64,000 nucleotides of DNA from Clostridium_AD sp050717545 (GTDB taxonomy: Bacteria; Bacillota; Clostridia; Clostridiales; Clostridiaceae), in contig NZ_JBOITN010000042.1 in assembly GCF_050717545.1 (NCBI RefSeq), forward strand, positions 1-64,000, in the 5' to 3' direction. Below the pieces are notes generated by a model. It had not been told where the DNA came from. It saw only the letters and a list, made by a program, of their open reading frames with translations, and made no database searches. The position numbers were made by a program, and so were the translations under genes. Of the stretch, positions 1 to 6,803 are shown in pieces (position 1 is the stretch's first letter; each line of letters starts with the position of its first letter).

Positions 1-126
1 TTATTTAATGAAAATGGTATTGAAGTAGTGGTTGGTGCAGAGGGATTTAGTGATGACGCAGTACAAAAATATGTAAGTGGTCAATTAAAATCAACTGGTA
101 CTGTTTGCCATGAGCATATACAGTAA
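1..126 (+). CDS. NifX/NifB-family protein, C-terminal end (5' truncated by window)
   Basis: The first 41 codons in frame 1 read LFNENGIEVVVGAEGFSDDA and end at TAA 124-126. They closely match the C-terminus of the Mrp-NifX fusion at 7365-8558 (LFNENGIEVVVGVQGLCNDA), so this is the tail of a dinitrogenase iron-molybdenum cofactor (PF02579) domain protein. The family binds metal clusters or cofactor precursors; outside nitrogen fixers its role is unclear. The gene may itself be the tail of an Mrp-NifX fusion, but the upstream part is outside the window. The next gene begins about 30 bases downstream, so they may share a transcript. Confidence 0.8.
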   Translation, partial: LFNENGIEVVVGAEGFSDDAVQKYVSGQLKSTGTVCHEHIQ

Positions 127-155
127 GAATAATGTAAATGAAAAAGGATGATTTT

Positions 156-1079
156 ATGGATGAAGATTTAAATCATTTTAAGAAACTTTTAAAAAATAAT
201 GGTCATGAATTTACGTCTCAAAAGCAATTAATACTTAGAACTATTTTGAATTATAAAACTCATTTAAATGCAAAAGAGATATATGAAAAAATAAAATATA
301 AAGATATAGGCCTTGCTACGGTCTATAGAGCTTTAAAGGTATTTATTGGAGTTATGAGTGGTAAAGGTGGAGTTGGTAAATCTTCAATTTCTGTTCTTAT
401 TGCAAAACAATTAAAGAAACTTGGATATAGCGTAGGAGTATTAGACGCTGATATAACAGGTCCAAGTGTTCCGAGACTTCTTGGGTTAAAAGGTAAAAGA
501 GCTACTAACAATGAACAAGGAATATTACCTGTTGAAACTTATGATGGTATAAAAGTTATGTCATTAAATTTTTTGACGGAAAAAGAAGATGATCCTGCAA
601 TTTGGAGAGGTCCTATGCTTTCGAATGTAGTTAAGCAGTTTTGGACAGATGTCCTTTGGGAAGATCTTGATTACTTAGTAATTGATATGCCTCCAGGAAC
701 AAGTGATATTGCGTTAACAGTTATGCAAACTATGCCAATAAATGGTATAGTAATGGTATCTATACCACAGGACCTTGTTTCTATGATAGTATCGAAAGCT
801 GTGAATATGGCAAGAAAGATGAATATTGATGTTTTAGGGGTTATTGAAAATATGAGTTATATAACTTGTCCTGATTGTGGTAAAGCAATAAAACTTTTTG
901 ATGGTGAGAATACTAATAAATTTTTAGAGGGAATGGACTTAAAACTTTTAGCAGAGCTTCCTATGTTAAATAGTATAAGTCATTTATCAGAGTGTGGACA
1001 TGAAGATATAAATGAAAGTCTTGAGCTTATTTTTAAGCCAGTAGTAACAAGTATAGTAAAAGATTTGGAGGAGCAATAA
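156..1079 (+). CDS. Chimeric protein: Fur-type winged helix fused to Mrp/ApbC P-loop ATPase
   Basis: I chose ATG 156, 7 bases after AAGGA; an in-frame ATG at 138 has no ribosome binding site. Residues about 1-63 match the N-terminal DNA-binding domain of Fur-family regulators, including the recognition-helix signature IGLATVYRAL. At about nucleotide 345 the protein switches to an Mrp/ApbC Fe-S carrier ATPase starting exactly at IGVMSGKGGVGKS (deviant Walker A near 69-76). DMPPGTSD and a CPDC cluster-binding pair follow. The Fur metal-binding/dimerisation half and the usual Mrp leader (about 32 residues in the paralogue at 7365) are missing. This looks like an in-frame deletion fusion of two neighbouring genes. 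The ATPase half is complete and may work; whether the winged helix does is unknown. The downstream NifX gene overlaps its stop by one base. Confidence 0.8.
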   Translation: MDEDLNHFKKLLKNNGHEFTSQKQLILRTILNYKTHLNAKEIYEKIKYKDIGLATVYRALKVFIGVMSGKGGVGKSSISVLIAKQLKKLGYSVGVLDADITGPSVPRLLGLKGKRATNNEQGILPVETYDGIKVMSLNFLTEKEDDPAIWRGPMLSNVVKQFWTDVLWEDLDYLVIDMPPGTSDIALTVMQTMPINGIVMVSIPQDLVSMIVSKAVNMARKMNIDVLGVIENMSYITCPDCGKAIKLFDGENTNKFLEGMDLKLLAELPMLNSISHLSECGHEDINESLELIFKPVVTSIVKDLEEQ

Positions 1080-1432
1080 TGAGAATAGCGATTTCATCAG
1101 CAGGAAAAACTAGTGAAGATTTATTAGATATAGTGTTTGGAAGGTGTGAGTTTTTTCAAATTCATGAAACAGAAAGTGGGGACATTAAGGTTATAGAAAA
1201 TAAAGGTAAAACAGCTAGTGGTGGAGCAGGAATTGTTGCGTCTAATCAATTAGTTGATGAAAATGTAGATGTTATAATTACAGGTAACCTTGGACCTAAT
1301 GCTTTTGAAATTATTGAAAAAGCAGAAATTAAAGCATATAAATGCGGAAACATAGTTATAAGTTCAGCAGTTTCAAAGTATAATAATGGTGAACTAGAAC
1401 AATTAAAAATGTCTGGCCCTGCAAGACATTAA
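1079..1432 (+). CDS. NifX/NifB-family dinitrogenase iron-molybdenum cofactor domain protein
   Basis: This 117-residue protein is a single PF02579 domain (MRIAISSAGK at the start, then GNLGPNAFEII and a C-terminal NNGELEQL). The fold is RNase H-like and in NifX/NafY binds FeMo-cofactor precursors. In clostridia such stand-alone proteins cluster with Mrp ATPases and DUF134 regulators, without nitrogenase, and the function is not established. ATG overlaps the stop of the Fur-Mrp chimera (TAATG), and GGAGGAGC just upstream inside that gene supplies the ribosome binding site, so the two are translationally coupled. Length is normal and no lesion is visible. Confidence 0.85.
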   Translation: MRIAISSAGKTSEDLLDIVFGRCEFFQIHETESGDIKVIENKGKTASGGAGIVASNQLVDENVDVIITGNLGPNAFEIIEKAEIKAYKCGNIVISSAVSKYNNGELEQLKMSGPARH

Positions 1433-1455
1433 GTAAATATATTTAAATTTTAAAC

Positions 1456-1490
1456 AGCACAAGTTGTATTAAATACATCATGTGCTTTTT
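1456..1490 (+). terminator. Intrinsic terminator after the Mrp/NifX pair
   Basis: AGCACA at 1456 pairs with TGTGCT ending at 1486; the stem extends inward with one mismatch (GTTGTAT against ATACATC), and a T-rich run follows. It closes the 156-1432 transcript. Confidence 0.7.
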
Positions 1491-1557
1491 GTTTATATAT
1501 TTACTGCAAATATAAATGCTTTAAATAATATAAACGAGTTATAGAAGGTGGACTATT

Positions 1558-2164
1558 ATGAAGAAAGTTATGGCGTTGGTACTTGTATTATTTATTGGGT
1601 TTACAGGATGTAAAAAGGAAATAGTTGGCGGCAAAGCAAATGTAGTAGCTTTAAAGGGTCCTACAGGTATGGGAATGGTAAAACTTATGGAGGATAACGA
1701 ATTAGGTAAAACTACTAATGATTATACATTTAACTTGTCAGGTGCACCCGATGAAGTAGTTGGGATGATTACTACAGGTCAAGGAACAACTCCAGAGTAT
1801 GTTTTAAATTATGTGTTGGAACAAAACGGACTAATAGTTGGAAAGGATGTAGAAGTGGAATACAGAGCTGAGCATTCTGAAGTTGCGACTTTAATGGCAG
1901 CTGGCGAGATAGAAATCGCATTACTTCCACAACCATTTGTAACATCTGTTTTAATGCAAAATAAAAATGTTAAGATTGCATTAGATATGACAAAGGAATG
2001 GAAAAACGTATCTGGTGAAAATCCAAGTGCTCTAGTAATGGGAAGCATTATTGTTCGAATAGAATTCTTAGACAAGAATAAAGAGGTTGTAGATTCATTT
2101 TTAAGAGAGTACTGTAGGGGGAGAATTAACTGATGAAGATTTTTACTACGAGGGTAAAAAGTAA
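1558..2164 (+). pseudogene. ABC transporter substrate-binding lipoprotein (NMT1/NitT-like) with two internal deletions
   Basis: The reading frame starts with a lipoprotein signal peptide (lipobox FTGC, Cys18) and continues with the family-typical ALKGPTGMGMVKLMED. After ITTGQ at about 1785 it jumps to GTTPEYVLNYVLEQNGL, omitting roughly 50 residues that family members carry between these motifs. A second break follows FLREY at about 2110: the frame reads CRGRIN and stops at 2133. The other frame from 2114 gives the normal family C-terminus VGGELTDEDFYYEGKK, ending with TAA 2162-2164. About 60-70 residues are missing there too. The lesions are judged from remembered family sequences. The product is probably non-functional, although permease and ATPase genes follow and look intact. 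Confidence 0.75.
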
Positions 2165-2924
2165 ATTAAGTAAATTTGGAATCAAGGCAGGAGTATTATT
2201 AATTTGGCTACTTATATGGCAATTAGTTTACCTGTTTGTGGATCAAGAGCTTCTAATATCATCTCCAATAAATGTTTTTATGCGTATAGTTGAATTATCT
2301 TTTACGGCGTTATTTTGGCAATCAATAGGAATATCATTTATGAGAATATTAGTTGGCTTAATACTGGCGTTAGTATCAGGAACTATACTAGCTGTTATTA
2401 CAACTAAGTTTAAAATAGTTAATTATTTTTTTAACCCGGTGTTAAATATCATAAAATCAACGCCCGTGGCATCATTTATTATACTTGCACTAATATGGTT
2501 AAGATCTTATAGAATATCTGCCTTTATAGCATTTCTAATGGTATTACCTATGGTATGGGAAAATGTGTCTGAAGGAATTAAAAATACGGATATAAAGCTT
2601 TTAGAAATGACAAAAACTTTTAATATTCCTAAAAGAAGAGTGTTAAAGGCAGTTTATATTCCAAGCGTTATGCCATATTTTGCTGCGGCTTGTAATGTTG
2701 GAATAGGTTTTGCTTGGAAGGCCGGAATTGCGGCTGAGGTAATCGGAATGTCTAAAGGAACTATAGGAAGAAACTTATACAATGCTAAAATTTATCTAGA
2801 AACAGTTGATATCTTCGCTTGGACTGTAGTGGTAATAATACTTAGCTTATTATTTGAAAAGGGGTTTGTAAAAGTAATTAATTTCTTGTTTAAAAAGGCG
2901 GGTATTATGTATGATTATCTTTAA
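2133..2924 (+). CDS. ABC transporter permease (NitT/TauT/SsuC type)
   Basis: This 263-residue protein has about six hydrophobic segments and a BPD_transp_1 EAA loop around AACNVGIGFAWKAGIAAEVIG, as in SsuC/TauC permeases for sulfonates, nitrate or thiamine precursors. ATG overlaps the shortened upstream frame by one base and lies inside the ancestral 3' end of the lipoprotein gene, so the original overlap was about 30 bases. The gene ends 14 bases into the ATPase gene, giving a tight three-gene unit. Substrate cannot be named, because the binding protein is damaged and the family is broad. Confidence 0.85.
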   Translation: MKIFTTRVKSKLSKFGIKAGVLLIWLLIWQLVYLFVDQELLISSPINVFMRIVELSFTALFWQSIGISFMRILVGLILALVSGTILAVITTKFKIVNYFFNPVLNIIKSTPVASFIILALIWLRSYRISAFIAFLMVLPMVWENVSEGIKNTDIKLLEMTKTFNIPKRRVLKAVYIPSVMPYFAAACNVGIGFAWKAGIAAEVIGMSKGTIGRNLYNAKIYLETVDIFAWTVVVIILSLLFEKGFVKVINFLFKKAGIMYDYL

Positions 2925-3480
2925 GGGTGTAAGTAAAAGATTTAATGGAGAGTTAGTTATTTCTAATAAGACTATAGAATTTCCGAAACAAGGAATAGTG
3001 TGTATATTTGGACCATCAGGGGTAGGAAAAACTACTATTTTTAATTTGATAGCGGGGATTACTTACCCAGATGAAGGTGAAGTTAAAATTACAGAGGACA
3101 TTTCAATGGTGTTTCAGGAAGATAGGTTGATTCCATGGCTTTCGGCAATTGAGAATATTAGTTTGGTTTTGAAGGACAGAGAACTAGGGCTTACGACAGC
3201 CAAAGACTATATGAATGATATGCAATTAACTGATATTAAGAATAAAAGACCAGCACAGCTAAGTGGTGGGATGAAGCGTAGAGTAGCAATTGCAAGGGCG
3301 TTAGCTTATGACAAAAGAATTATGCTGATGGATGAGCCATTTAAAGGATTAGAGGAAGAGCTTAAAAATCAGATAATGGATCAAATAATTAAGCTTTCGG
3401 CGGATAAATTAATAGTAATTATTACACACGTGAAAGCTGAAATAGAATATTTGAATGCGGATATAGTATATTTGCATTAG
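2911..3480 (+). CDS. ABC transporter ATP-binding protein (NitT/SsuB type, short form)
   Basis: At 189 residues this is shorter than usual (about 250) but retains all motifs: Walker A GPSGVGKTT near residue 34, Q-loop in VFQEDRLIPW, signature LSGGMKRRVAIARAL and Walker B LMDEPF. It would energise the permease encoded immediately upstream, with which it overlaps by 14 bases. It ends soon after the H-loop (ITHVKAEIEYL). The short C-terminus may be natural for this subgroup; I see no frameshift. Confidence 0.85.
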   Translation: MIIFKGVSKRFNGELVISNKTIEFPKQGIVCIFGPSGVGKTTIFNLIAGITYPDEGEVKITEDISMVFQEDRLIPWLSAIENISLVLKDRELGLTTAKDYMNDMQLTDIKNKRPAQLSGGMKRRVAIARALAYDKRIMLMDEPFKGLEEELKNQIMDQIIKLSADKLIVIITHVKAEIEYLNADIVYLH

Positions 3481-3497
3481 GTTTAACAACATTTCAC

Positions 3498-3537
3498 AAG
3501 GCTTATTTAATAGAGAAATCTATTGGGTAGGCTTTTT
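3498..3537 (+). terminator. Intrinsic terminator after ABC operon
   Basis: A 17-bp stem with several G-T wobbles (AAGGCTTATTTAATAGA against TCTATTGGGTAGGCTTT) runs directly into a T-rich tail. Confidence 0.65.
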
Positions 3538-3628
3538 CTGTTTGATTAAAATCATGTATTGATGCGTATTAGTTTTAATTTGTTTTATATTCATAAGATC
3601 TAAAATTAAATAAATTACAATAAAGTTA

Positions 3629-3680
3629 TTGACATATGCCCAAAACGGAGTATAATAGAAGTTGTAAAGGGTATATACCC
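3629..3680 (+). promoter_or_regulatory. Promoter with CCC/GGG operator-like repeats before the DUF5320 gene
   Basis: TTGACA (3629-3634) and TATAAT (3651-3656) are separated by 16 bases. ATATGCCC (3634-3641) lies in the spacer, and the palindrome GGGTATATACCC (3669-3680) sits just after the likely start point. The same arrangement (TATACCC in the spacer, GGGTATA downstream) occurs before the DUF134 gene at 5936. I infer a common regulator, most simply a DUF134 protein. Confidence 0.65.
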
Positions 3681-3706
3681 AAAATAGAAAAGAGGAGATG
3701 TTTTTA

Positions 3707-3997
3707 ATGGCTGGAAGAAATGGTACAGGTCCAATGGGAATGGGATCAAGAACAGGAAGAGGAATGGGATTTTGTAATGTTAATAATGGTTTAGGATTAA
3801 ATGGAGGTTTAGGAGTAAATAGAGGGTTAGGTATGGGAATTGGTTGCAGAGGAGGTTTTGGAGGTAATAGTTTTAATAATACAATGAGTGCTGTAAGTCA
3901 AAGTGATTTACTTGCGCAAGAAAAAACTATTATTGAAAATAGACTTAATACAATAAATAATCAATTGAATACTACGCAGGATGACAAAGAATTATAA
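3707..3997 (+). CDS. DUF5320-like Gly/Met-rich small protein
   Basis: ATG 3707 is preferred because AGAGGAG (3691-3697) is 9 bases upstream; an ATG at 3698 is too close. The 96-residue product begins MAGRNGTGPMGMGSRTGRGM, the hallmark of DUF5320 proteins, with an internal Gly/Asn-rich stretch holding Cys residues. It ends in a predicted amphipathic or coiled-coil tail (about residues 65-93, LLAQEKTIIENRLNTINNQL). Such proteins accompany Mrp, NifX and DUF134 genes in anaerobes; the function is unknown. It has its own regulated promoter and a strong terminator, so it is monocistronic. Confidence 0.8.
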   Translation: MAGRNGTGPMGMGSRTGRGMGFCNVNNGLGLNGGLGVNRGLGMGIGCRGGFGGNSFNNTMSAVSQSDLLAQEKTIIENRLNTINNQLNTTQDDKEL

Positions 3998-4019
3998 TCT
4001 ATATGCTTTATTATTCAAC

Positions 4020-4066
4020 AGACTGTACAATTATCTCATATAGATAATTGTACAGTCTATTATTTT
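4020..4066 (+). terminator. Strong intrinsic terminator after DUF5320 gene
   Basis: A perfect 17-bp stem (AGACTGTACAATTATCT, 4020-4036, and its complement 4042-4058) with a 5-base loop, followed by a T-rich stretch. Confidence 0.9.
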
Positions 4067-4102
4067 ATTTGAGTAATTGAAGCTTAAACATAAATATAAA
4101 TG

Positions 4103-4165
4103 TAATTAGCATTTGACAATAACTGATAATAAGAGTAAAATAAATAGTTAAAGTGGCAAATGCCA
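4103..4165 (+). promoter_or_regulatory. Promoter with shared palindrome and TGGCAAATGCCA element
   Basis: TTGACA (4113-4118), a 17-base spacer and TAAAAT (4136-4141) form a sigma-A-type promoter. The 20-mer at 4103-4122 matches the znuA-promoter palindrome at 11192-11211 in 17 of 20 positions. A separate palindrome, TGGCAAATGCCA, occupies 4154-4165 just downstream of the start point. The promoter now drives only gene remnants. Confidence 0.55.
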
Positions 4166-4199
4166 ATATACATAAGGAAATAAAAATATTGGAGGTAAT

Positions 4200-4379
4200 A
4201 GTGGTGAAGTTAAAGTTATAGAAAAAAAGGCTAATTATATAGATTGCGATGTTGAAGAACCAAATGGCTTCTTATTTTTAAAACCTGAAGTAGATAAAAC
4301 AGAAAAGGTTATGGTAGAGTACCCAATTATAAATAAAGCTAATTGTACTTCTTGTGGAACTAGTGATTTTAAGTGGTAA
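4200..4379 (+). pseudogene. Mosaic remnant: NifX fragment joined to a MinD-like ATPase fragment
   Basis: Directly after a ribosome binding site (GGAGG, 4191-4195) there is no proper start. Frame 3 reads SGEVKVIEKK, matching the interior of NifX (compare SGDIKVIENK in the 1079 gene). It then continues as ANYIDCDVEEPNGFLFLKPE and INKANCTSCG, the middle of a MinD-superfamily ATPase with an inserted ferredoxin domain. The MinD fragment lacks its P-loop and everything after the first CxxC. The stop lies at 4377-4379, inside the next gene. At least three deletion junctions are implied (near 4200, 4230 and 4354). Confidence 0.75.
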
Positions 4380-5186
4380 AGGTGGAACAGGTAAAACTAC
4401 AATTGCAACAGCACTTGCTGAACTTGCTAAAGATGTAACAAGAATAGATTGTGATGTAGATGCACCTAATCTTTATATGTTTTACAAAGGACAAGATATT
4501 GAAAAAAGTGAATTTATAGGTGGTAAAAAAGCTGTAATTAATGAATCACTTTGTACTAAGTGTGGTAAATGTGAGACTGTATGTAAATTCGAAGCAATAG
4601 AAAATTGTAAAATAAACTTATTTGCTTGCGAAGGGTGTGGTGCTTGTACATTAGTATGTCCACATAATGCTATAAAATTAAAGGCAGAAAAAACAGCAGT
4701 AACATTTATTACTAAGTTAGATAAAGGTATAATTTCGAGAGCAGAAATGGACATAGGTAGTGATGGTTCAGGATTACTAGTAACTCTTATTAGGAAAAAT
4801 GGTAAAAAATTTAGTAATAATGAACAATTAACTATATTAGATGGTTCACCAGGTATTGGGTGTCCTGTTATAGCATCAGTTACAGGAAGTGATGCGGTAC
4901 TCGCTGTTACAGAACCTACAAAATCAGGTCTTGGAGATTTAAAGAGAGTAGTGGAGTTATTACTATGGTTTGTATAAATAAATATGACATAAATGAAGAA
5001 GTTTCTAAAGAAATAGAAGATTTTGTTCACGGTAAAGGTTTAAAAATAGTTGGTAAAATTCCATATGATGATGTGGTTATGAAATCTATAAATGAGTTAA
5101 AGCCAATTACTTGTTATAAAGAGAGTATAGCTGAAAAAGCTATTGAGGATATGTGGAATATTATAAAACATTCATTTAAACTCTAA
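4354..5186 (+). pseudogene. MinD-superfamily ATPase with inserted ferredoxin domain, frameshifted
   Basis: The first frame (GTG 4354 to 4977) encodes a P-loop ELVILSGKGGTGKTT, then two 4Fe-4S motifs (CTKCGKCETVC and CEGCGACTLVC), then GSPGIGCPV and TEPTKSGLGDL. It goes out of frame after VVELLL at about 4962. The correct continuation, MVCINKYDINEEVSKEIEDF to the natural C-terminus, is in another frame (4965-5186). A few residues are missing, so the lesion is a small out-of-frame deletion. The original ATG is also gone: the GTG comes from the preceding fragment's TGTGGA and has no ribosome binding site. Such ATPases usually occur in pairs; here the partner is the fragment just upstream. Confidence 0.8.
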
Positions 5187-5203
5187 AATAACATGTGAAA
5201 TAA

Positions 5204-5602
5204 ATTGGAGCATGTATATATAAAAGAATATCAGGTTGTAGAGCTGGTTTTGAATATATTGCAGTAACTCCAGAAGGAGATATATATCCTTGTCATCAAT
5301 TCGTAGGGAATACGAGTTTTCTTATGGGAAATGTGTTTGAGGGTATTAAAAATAAGGAAATGCCAAGTGTTTTTAGACAAGCTAATATATATAGTAAACC
5401 AGACTGTAAAAAATGTTGGGCAAGATTCTATTGTAGTGGAGGTTGCCAAGCTAATAATTATAATTCTATGGGAGATATAAAAACACCGTATGAAATTGGA
5501 TGTAAAATGCAAAGTAAAAGAGTTGAATATGCTATTGCATTACAATATTATAGAAATAATAAAAAGGCAAATAAATTATTAGAAAATAATAAGACAAAGT
5601 AA
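5204..5602 (+). pseudogene. Orphan C-terminal SPASM domain of a SCIFF-type radical SAM maturase
   Basis: From 5204 the frame reads ISGCRAGFEYIAVTPEGDIY, then PCHQFVGNTSFLMGN, CKKCWARFYCSGGCQANNYN and IGCKMQSKRVEYAIALQYY. This is the cysteine-rich auxiliary-cluster (SPASM) half of the maturase that installs thioether crosslinks in the six-cysteine SCIFF peptide. The N-terminal radical SAM domain with its CxxxCxxC motif, the start codon and the SCIFF precursor gene are all absent. A stop (TAA 5201-5203) lies immediately upstream in frame. An internal ATG at 5324 could give a fragment, but it cannot be catalytic. It is a remnant, unless the intact gene lies elsewhere and this is a partial duplicate. 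Confidence 0.8.
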
Positions 5603-5646
5603 TTAAACTTTATGGAATGTAATAATGGGAGAAAGAATTGGTTTAA

Positions 5647-5787
5647 AGTAAATGTTCTAATTGCGATAGTATATATGATATAAATTATGAGCAAGACAAA
5701 CATATTTGTCCTGATTGTGGTTCAGATAAAGTGTATTGTGTTAAAAAAGCAAATGTTTGTAAAAAATGGTGTAATGATTGCACTTAA
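5647..5787 (+). pseudogene. Orphan zinc-ribbon tail of a DUF134 protein
   Basis: Without any start codon, the frame reads SKCSNCDSIYDINYEQDKHI, CPDCGSDKVYC and KKWCNDCT. It is nearly the same as the C-terminus of the DUF134 protein at 6804-7235 (KCFNCANIYDINYEQDKNI). The N-terminal helix-turn-helix part is missing, so this is the 3' end of a deleted third DUF134 copy. Confidence 0.8.
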
Positions 5788-5793
5788 GAATTT

Positions 5794-5830
5794 AAAGCGC
5801 TTAGAAGAAAGTTTCGGCGCTTTTATTTTT
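5794..5830 (+). terminator. Intrinsic terminator after zinc-ribbon remnant
   Basis: AAAGCGC (5794-5800) pairs with GCGCTTT (5817-5823), followed by TATTTTTTG. Confidence 0.65.
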
Positions 5831-5850
5831 TGTCATAACCATAAAACTTA

Positions 5851-5890
5851 TTGATATATACCCAAAATTCGATATAATAATTGTAATGGG
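5851..5890 (+). promoter_or_regulatory. Promoter with CCC/GGG operator pair before DUF134 gene
   Basis: TTGATA (5851-5856), a 16-base spacer and TATAAT (5873-5878). TATACCC ends at 5863 in the spacer, and its inverted partner GGGTATA begins at 5888. The layout matches the DUF5320 promoter at 3629-3680 and suggests autoregulation by the DUF134 product. Confidence 0.65.
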
Positions 5891-5935
5891 TATAGTTTTT
5901 TACTATATAAATAACAATACGGAGGAGATTAAATA

Positions 5936-6304
5936 ATGGCAAGACCTAAAAAATGGAGAAGAGTTTGTACATTGCCTGAAATTGTTAAATTTGGTCCTAT
6001 TGATTTAGTGGAAACAGTAAATGAATCAATAATTATGACAGTAGAGGAATATGAAACTATAAGGTTAATAGATTTAGAAGGTTTAAATCAAGAGCAAAGT
6101 GCAAATATTATGGGAGTTGCTCGTTCTACATTACAAAGAACATATGATGATGCTCGTAAAAAAATAGCAGATGCTTTAGTAAATGGTAAAATATTAAAAA
6201 TAGAAGGTGGAGATTATAAGCTATGCAGTGATTTTGACGACAGAGAAAATTGTGATAATTGTATTTGTCATAGACATAGGCATGGTAGAAACAACAAAGG
6301 TTAA
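5936..6304 (+). CDS. DUF134-family helix-turn-helix regulator
   Basis: This 122-residue protein begins MARPKKWRRVCTLPEIVKFG, the typical PF02001 (DUF134) start. A sigma-70 region-4-like helix-turn-helix follows (LNQEQSANIMGVARSTLQRT, about residues 58-77). It ends in a Cys/His-rich tail (CDNCICHRHRHG) likely to bind metal. GGAGGAG lies 9 bases before ATG. The family is a predicted DNA-binding family found with NifX/Mrp genes; the ligand is unknown. The promoter carries an inverted CCC/GGG pair shared with the DUF5320 gene, so this protein is the best candidate regulator of both. It is intact. Confidence 0.85.
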   Translation: MARPKKWRRVCTLPEIVKFGPIDLVETVNESIIMTVEEYETIRLIDLEGLNQEQSANIMGVARSTLQRTYDDARKKIADALVNGKILKIEGGDYKLCSDFDDRENCDNCICHRHRHGRNNKG

Positions 6305-6340
6305 ATTAACTTTAAAATGATATGAAAGTAGGTGTTTAAA

Positions 6341-6803
6341 ATGAATTTAAAAATAACAATATTATATTACTGAAAATATAATGGTATTTACTAATTTTAA
6401 AAGAAATAATAAATTTGAATTACCCAACAAAAGATTTCAAATTAAACAAGATGAAAAATATATTTTAGATGATTTTTGCGATGAAATAGTATTAGTATTA
6501 AAGGGTAAAAGTGGTTTATTTGTTGTAGGATGTTCTCATGTAGGGATAGTTAATATTTTAAAGACAATTATAGAACGTACAGGGATGCCAATCTATGGTG
6601 TAATCGGGGGAACTCATTTATTAGAAGCAGATGAGCAAAGACTAAATAAAATAATTAATTTTTTGAAGGAAAAAGATATAAAAATCATAGGGGTATCCCA
6701 TTGTACGGGAAAAAGAGCAGCTAAAGAAATAAAACGACAATTCGGAGAAAAATTTTTATACAATAATACAGGTAACATAAATAGTCATGCAGGAGGAATA
6801 AAA
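6341..6803 (+). pseudogene. Metallo-beta-lactamase-fold hydrolase with large internal deletion
   Basis: ATG 6341 follows AGGTG and encodes MNLKITILYY, then a stop at 6371. The start matches MBL-fold proteins of the dihydropterin-aminobenzene-phosphate-synthase-like group. From about 6369 another frame resumes with ITENIMVFTNFKRNNKFELP. It continues with the family's C-terminal half: GCSHVGIVNIL, YGVIGGTHL, GVSHCTGKRA and FLYNNTGN. The zinc-binding HxHxDH region and about 150 residues are missing. The expected stop after NNTGN is also lost, so the frame runs on into the DUF134 gene at 6804. This is not a working hydrolase. Confidence 0.8.
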
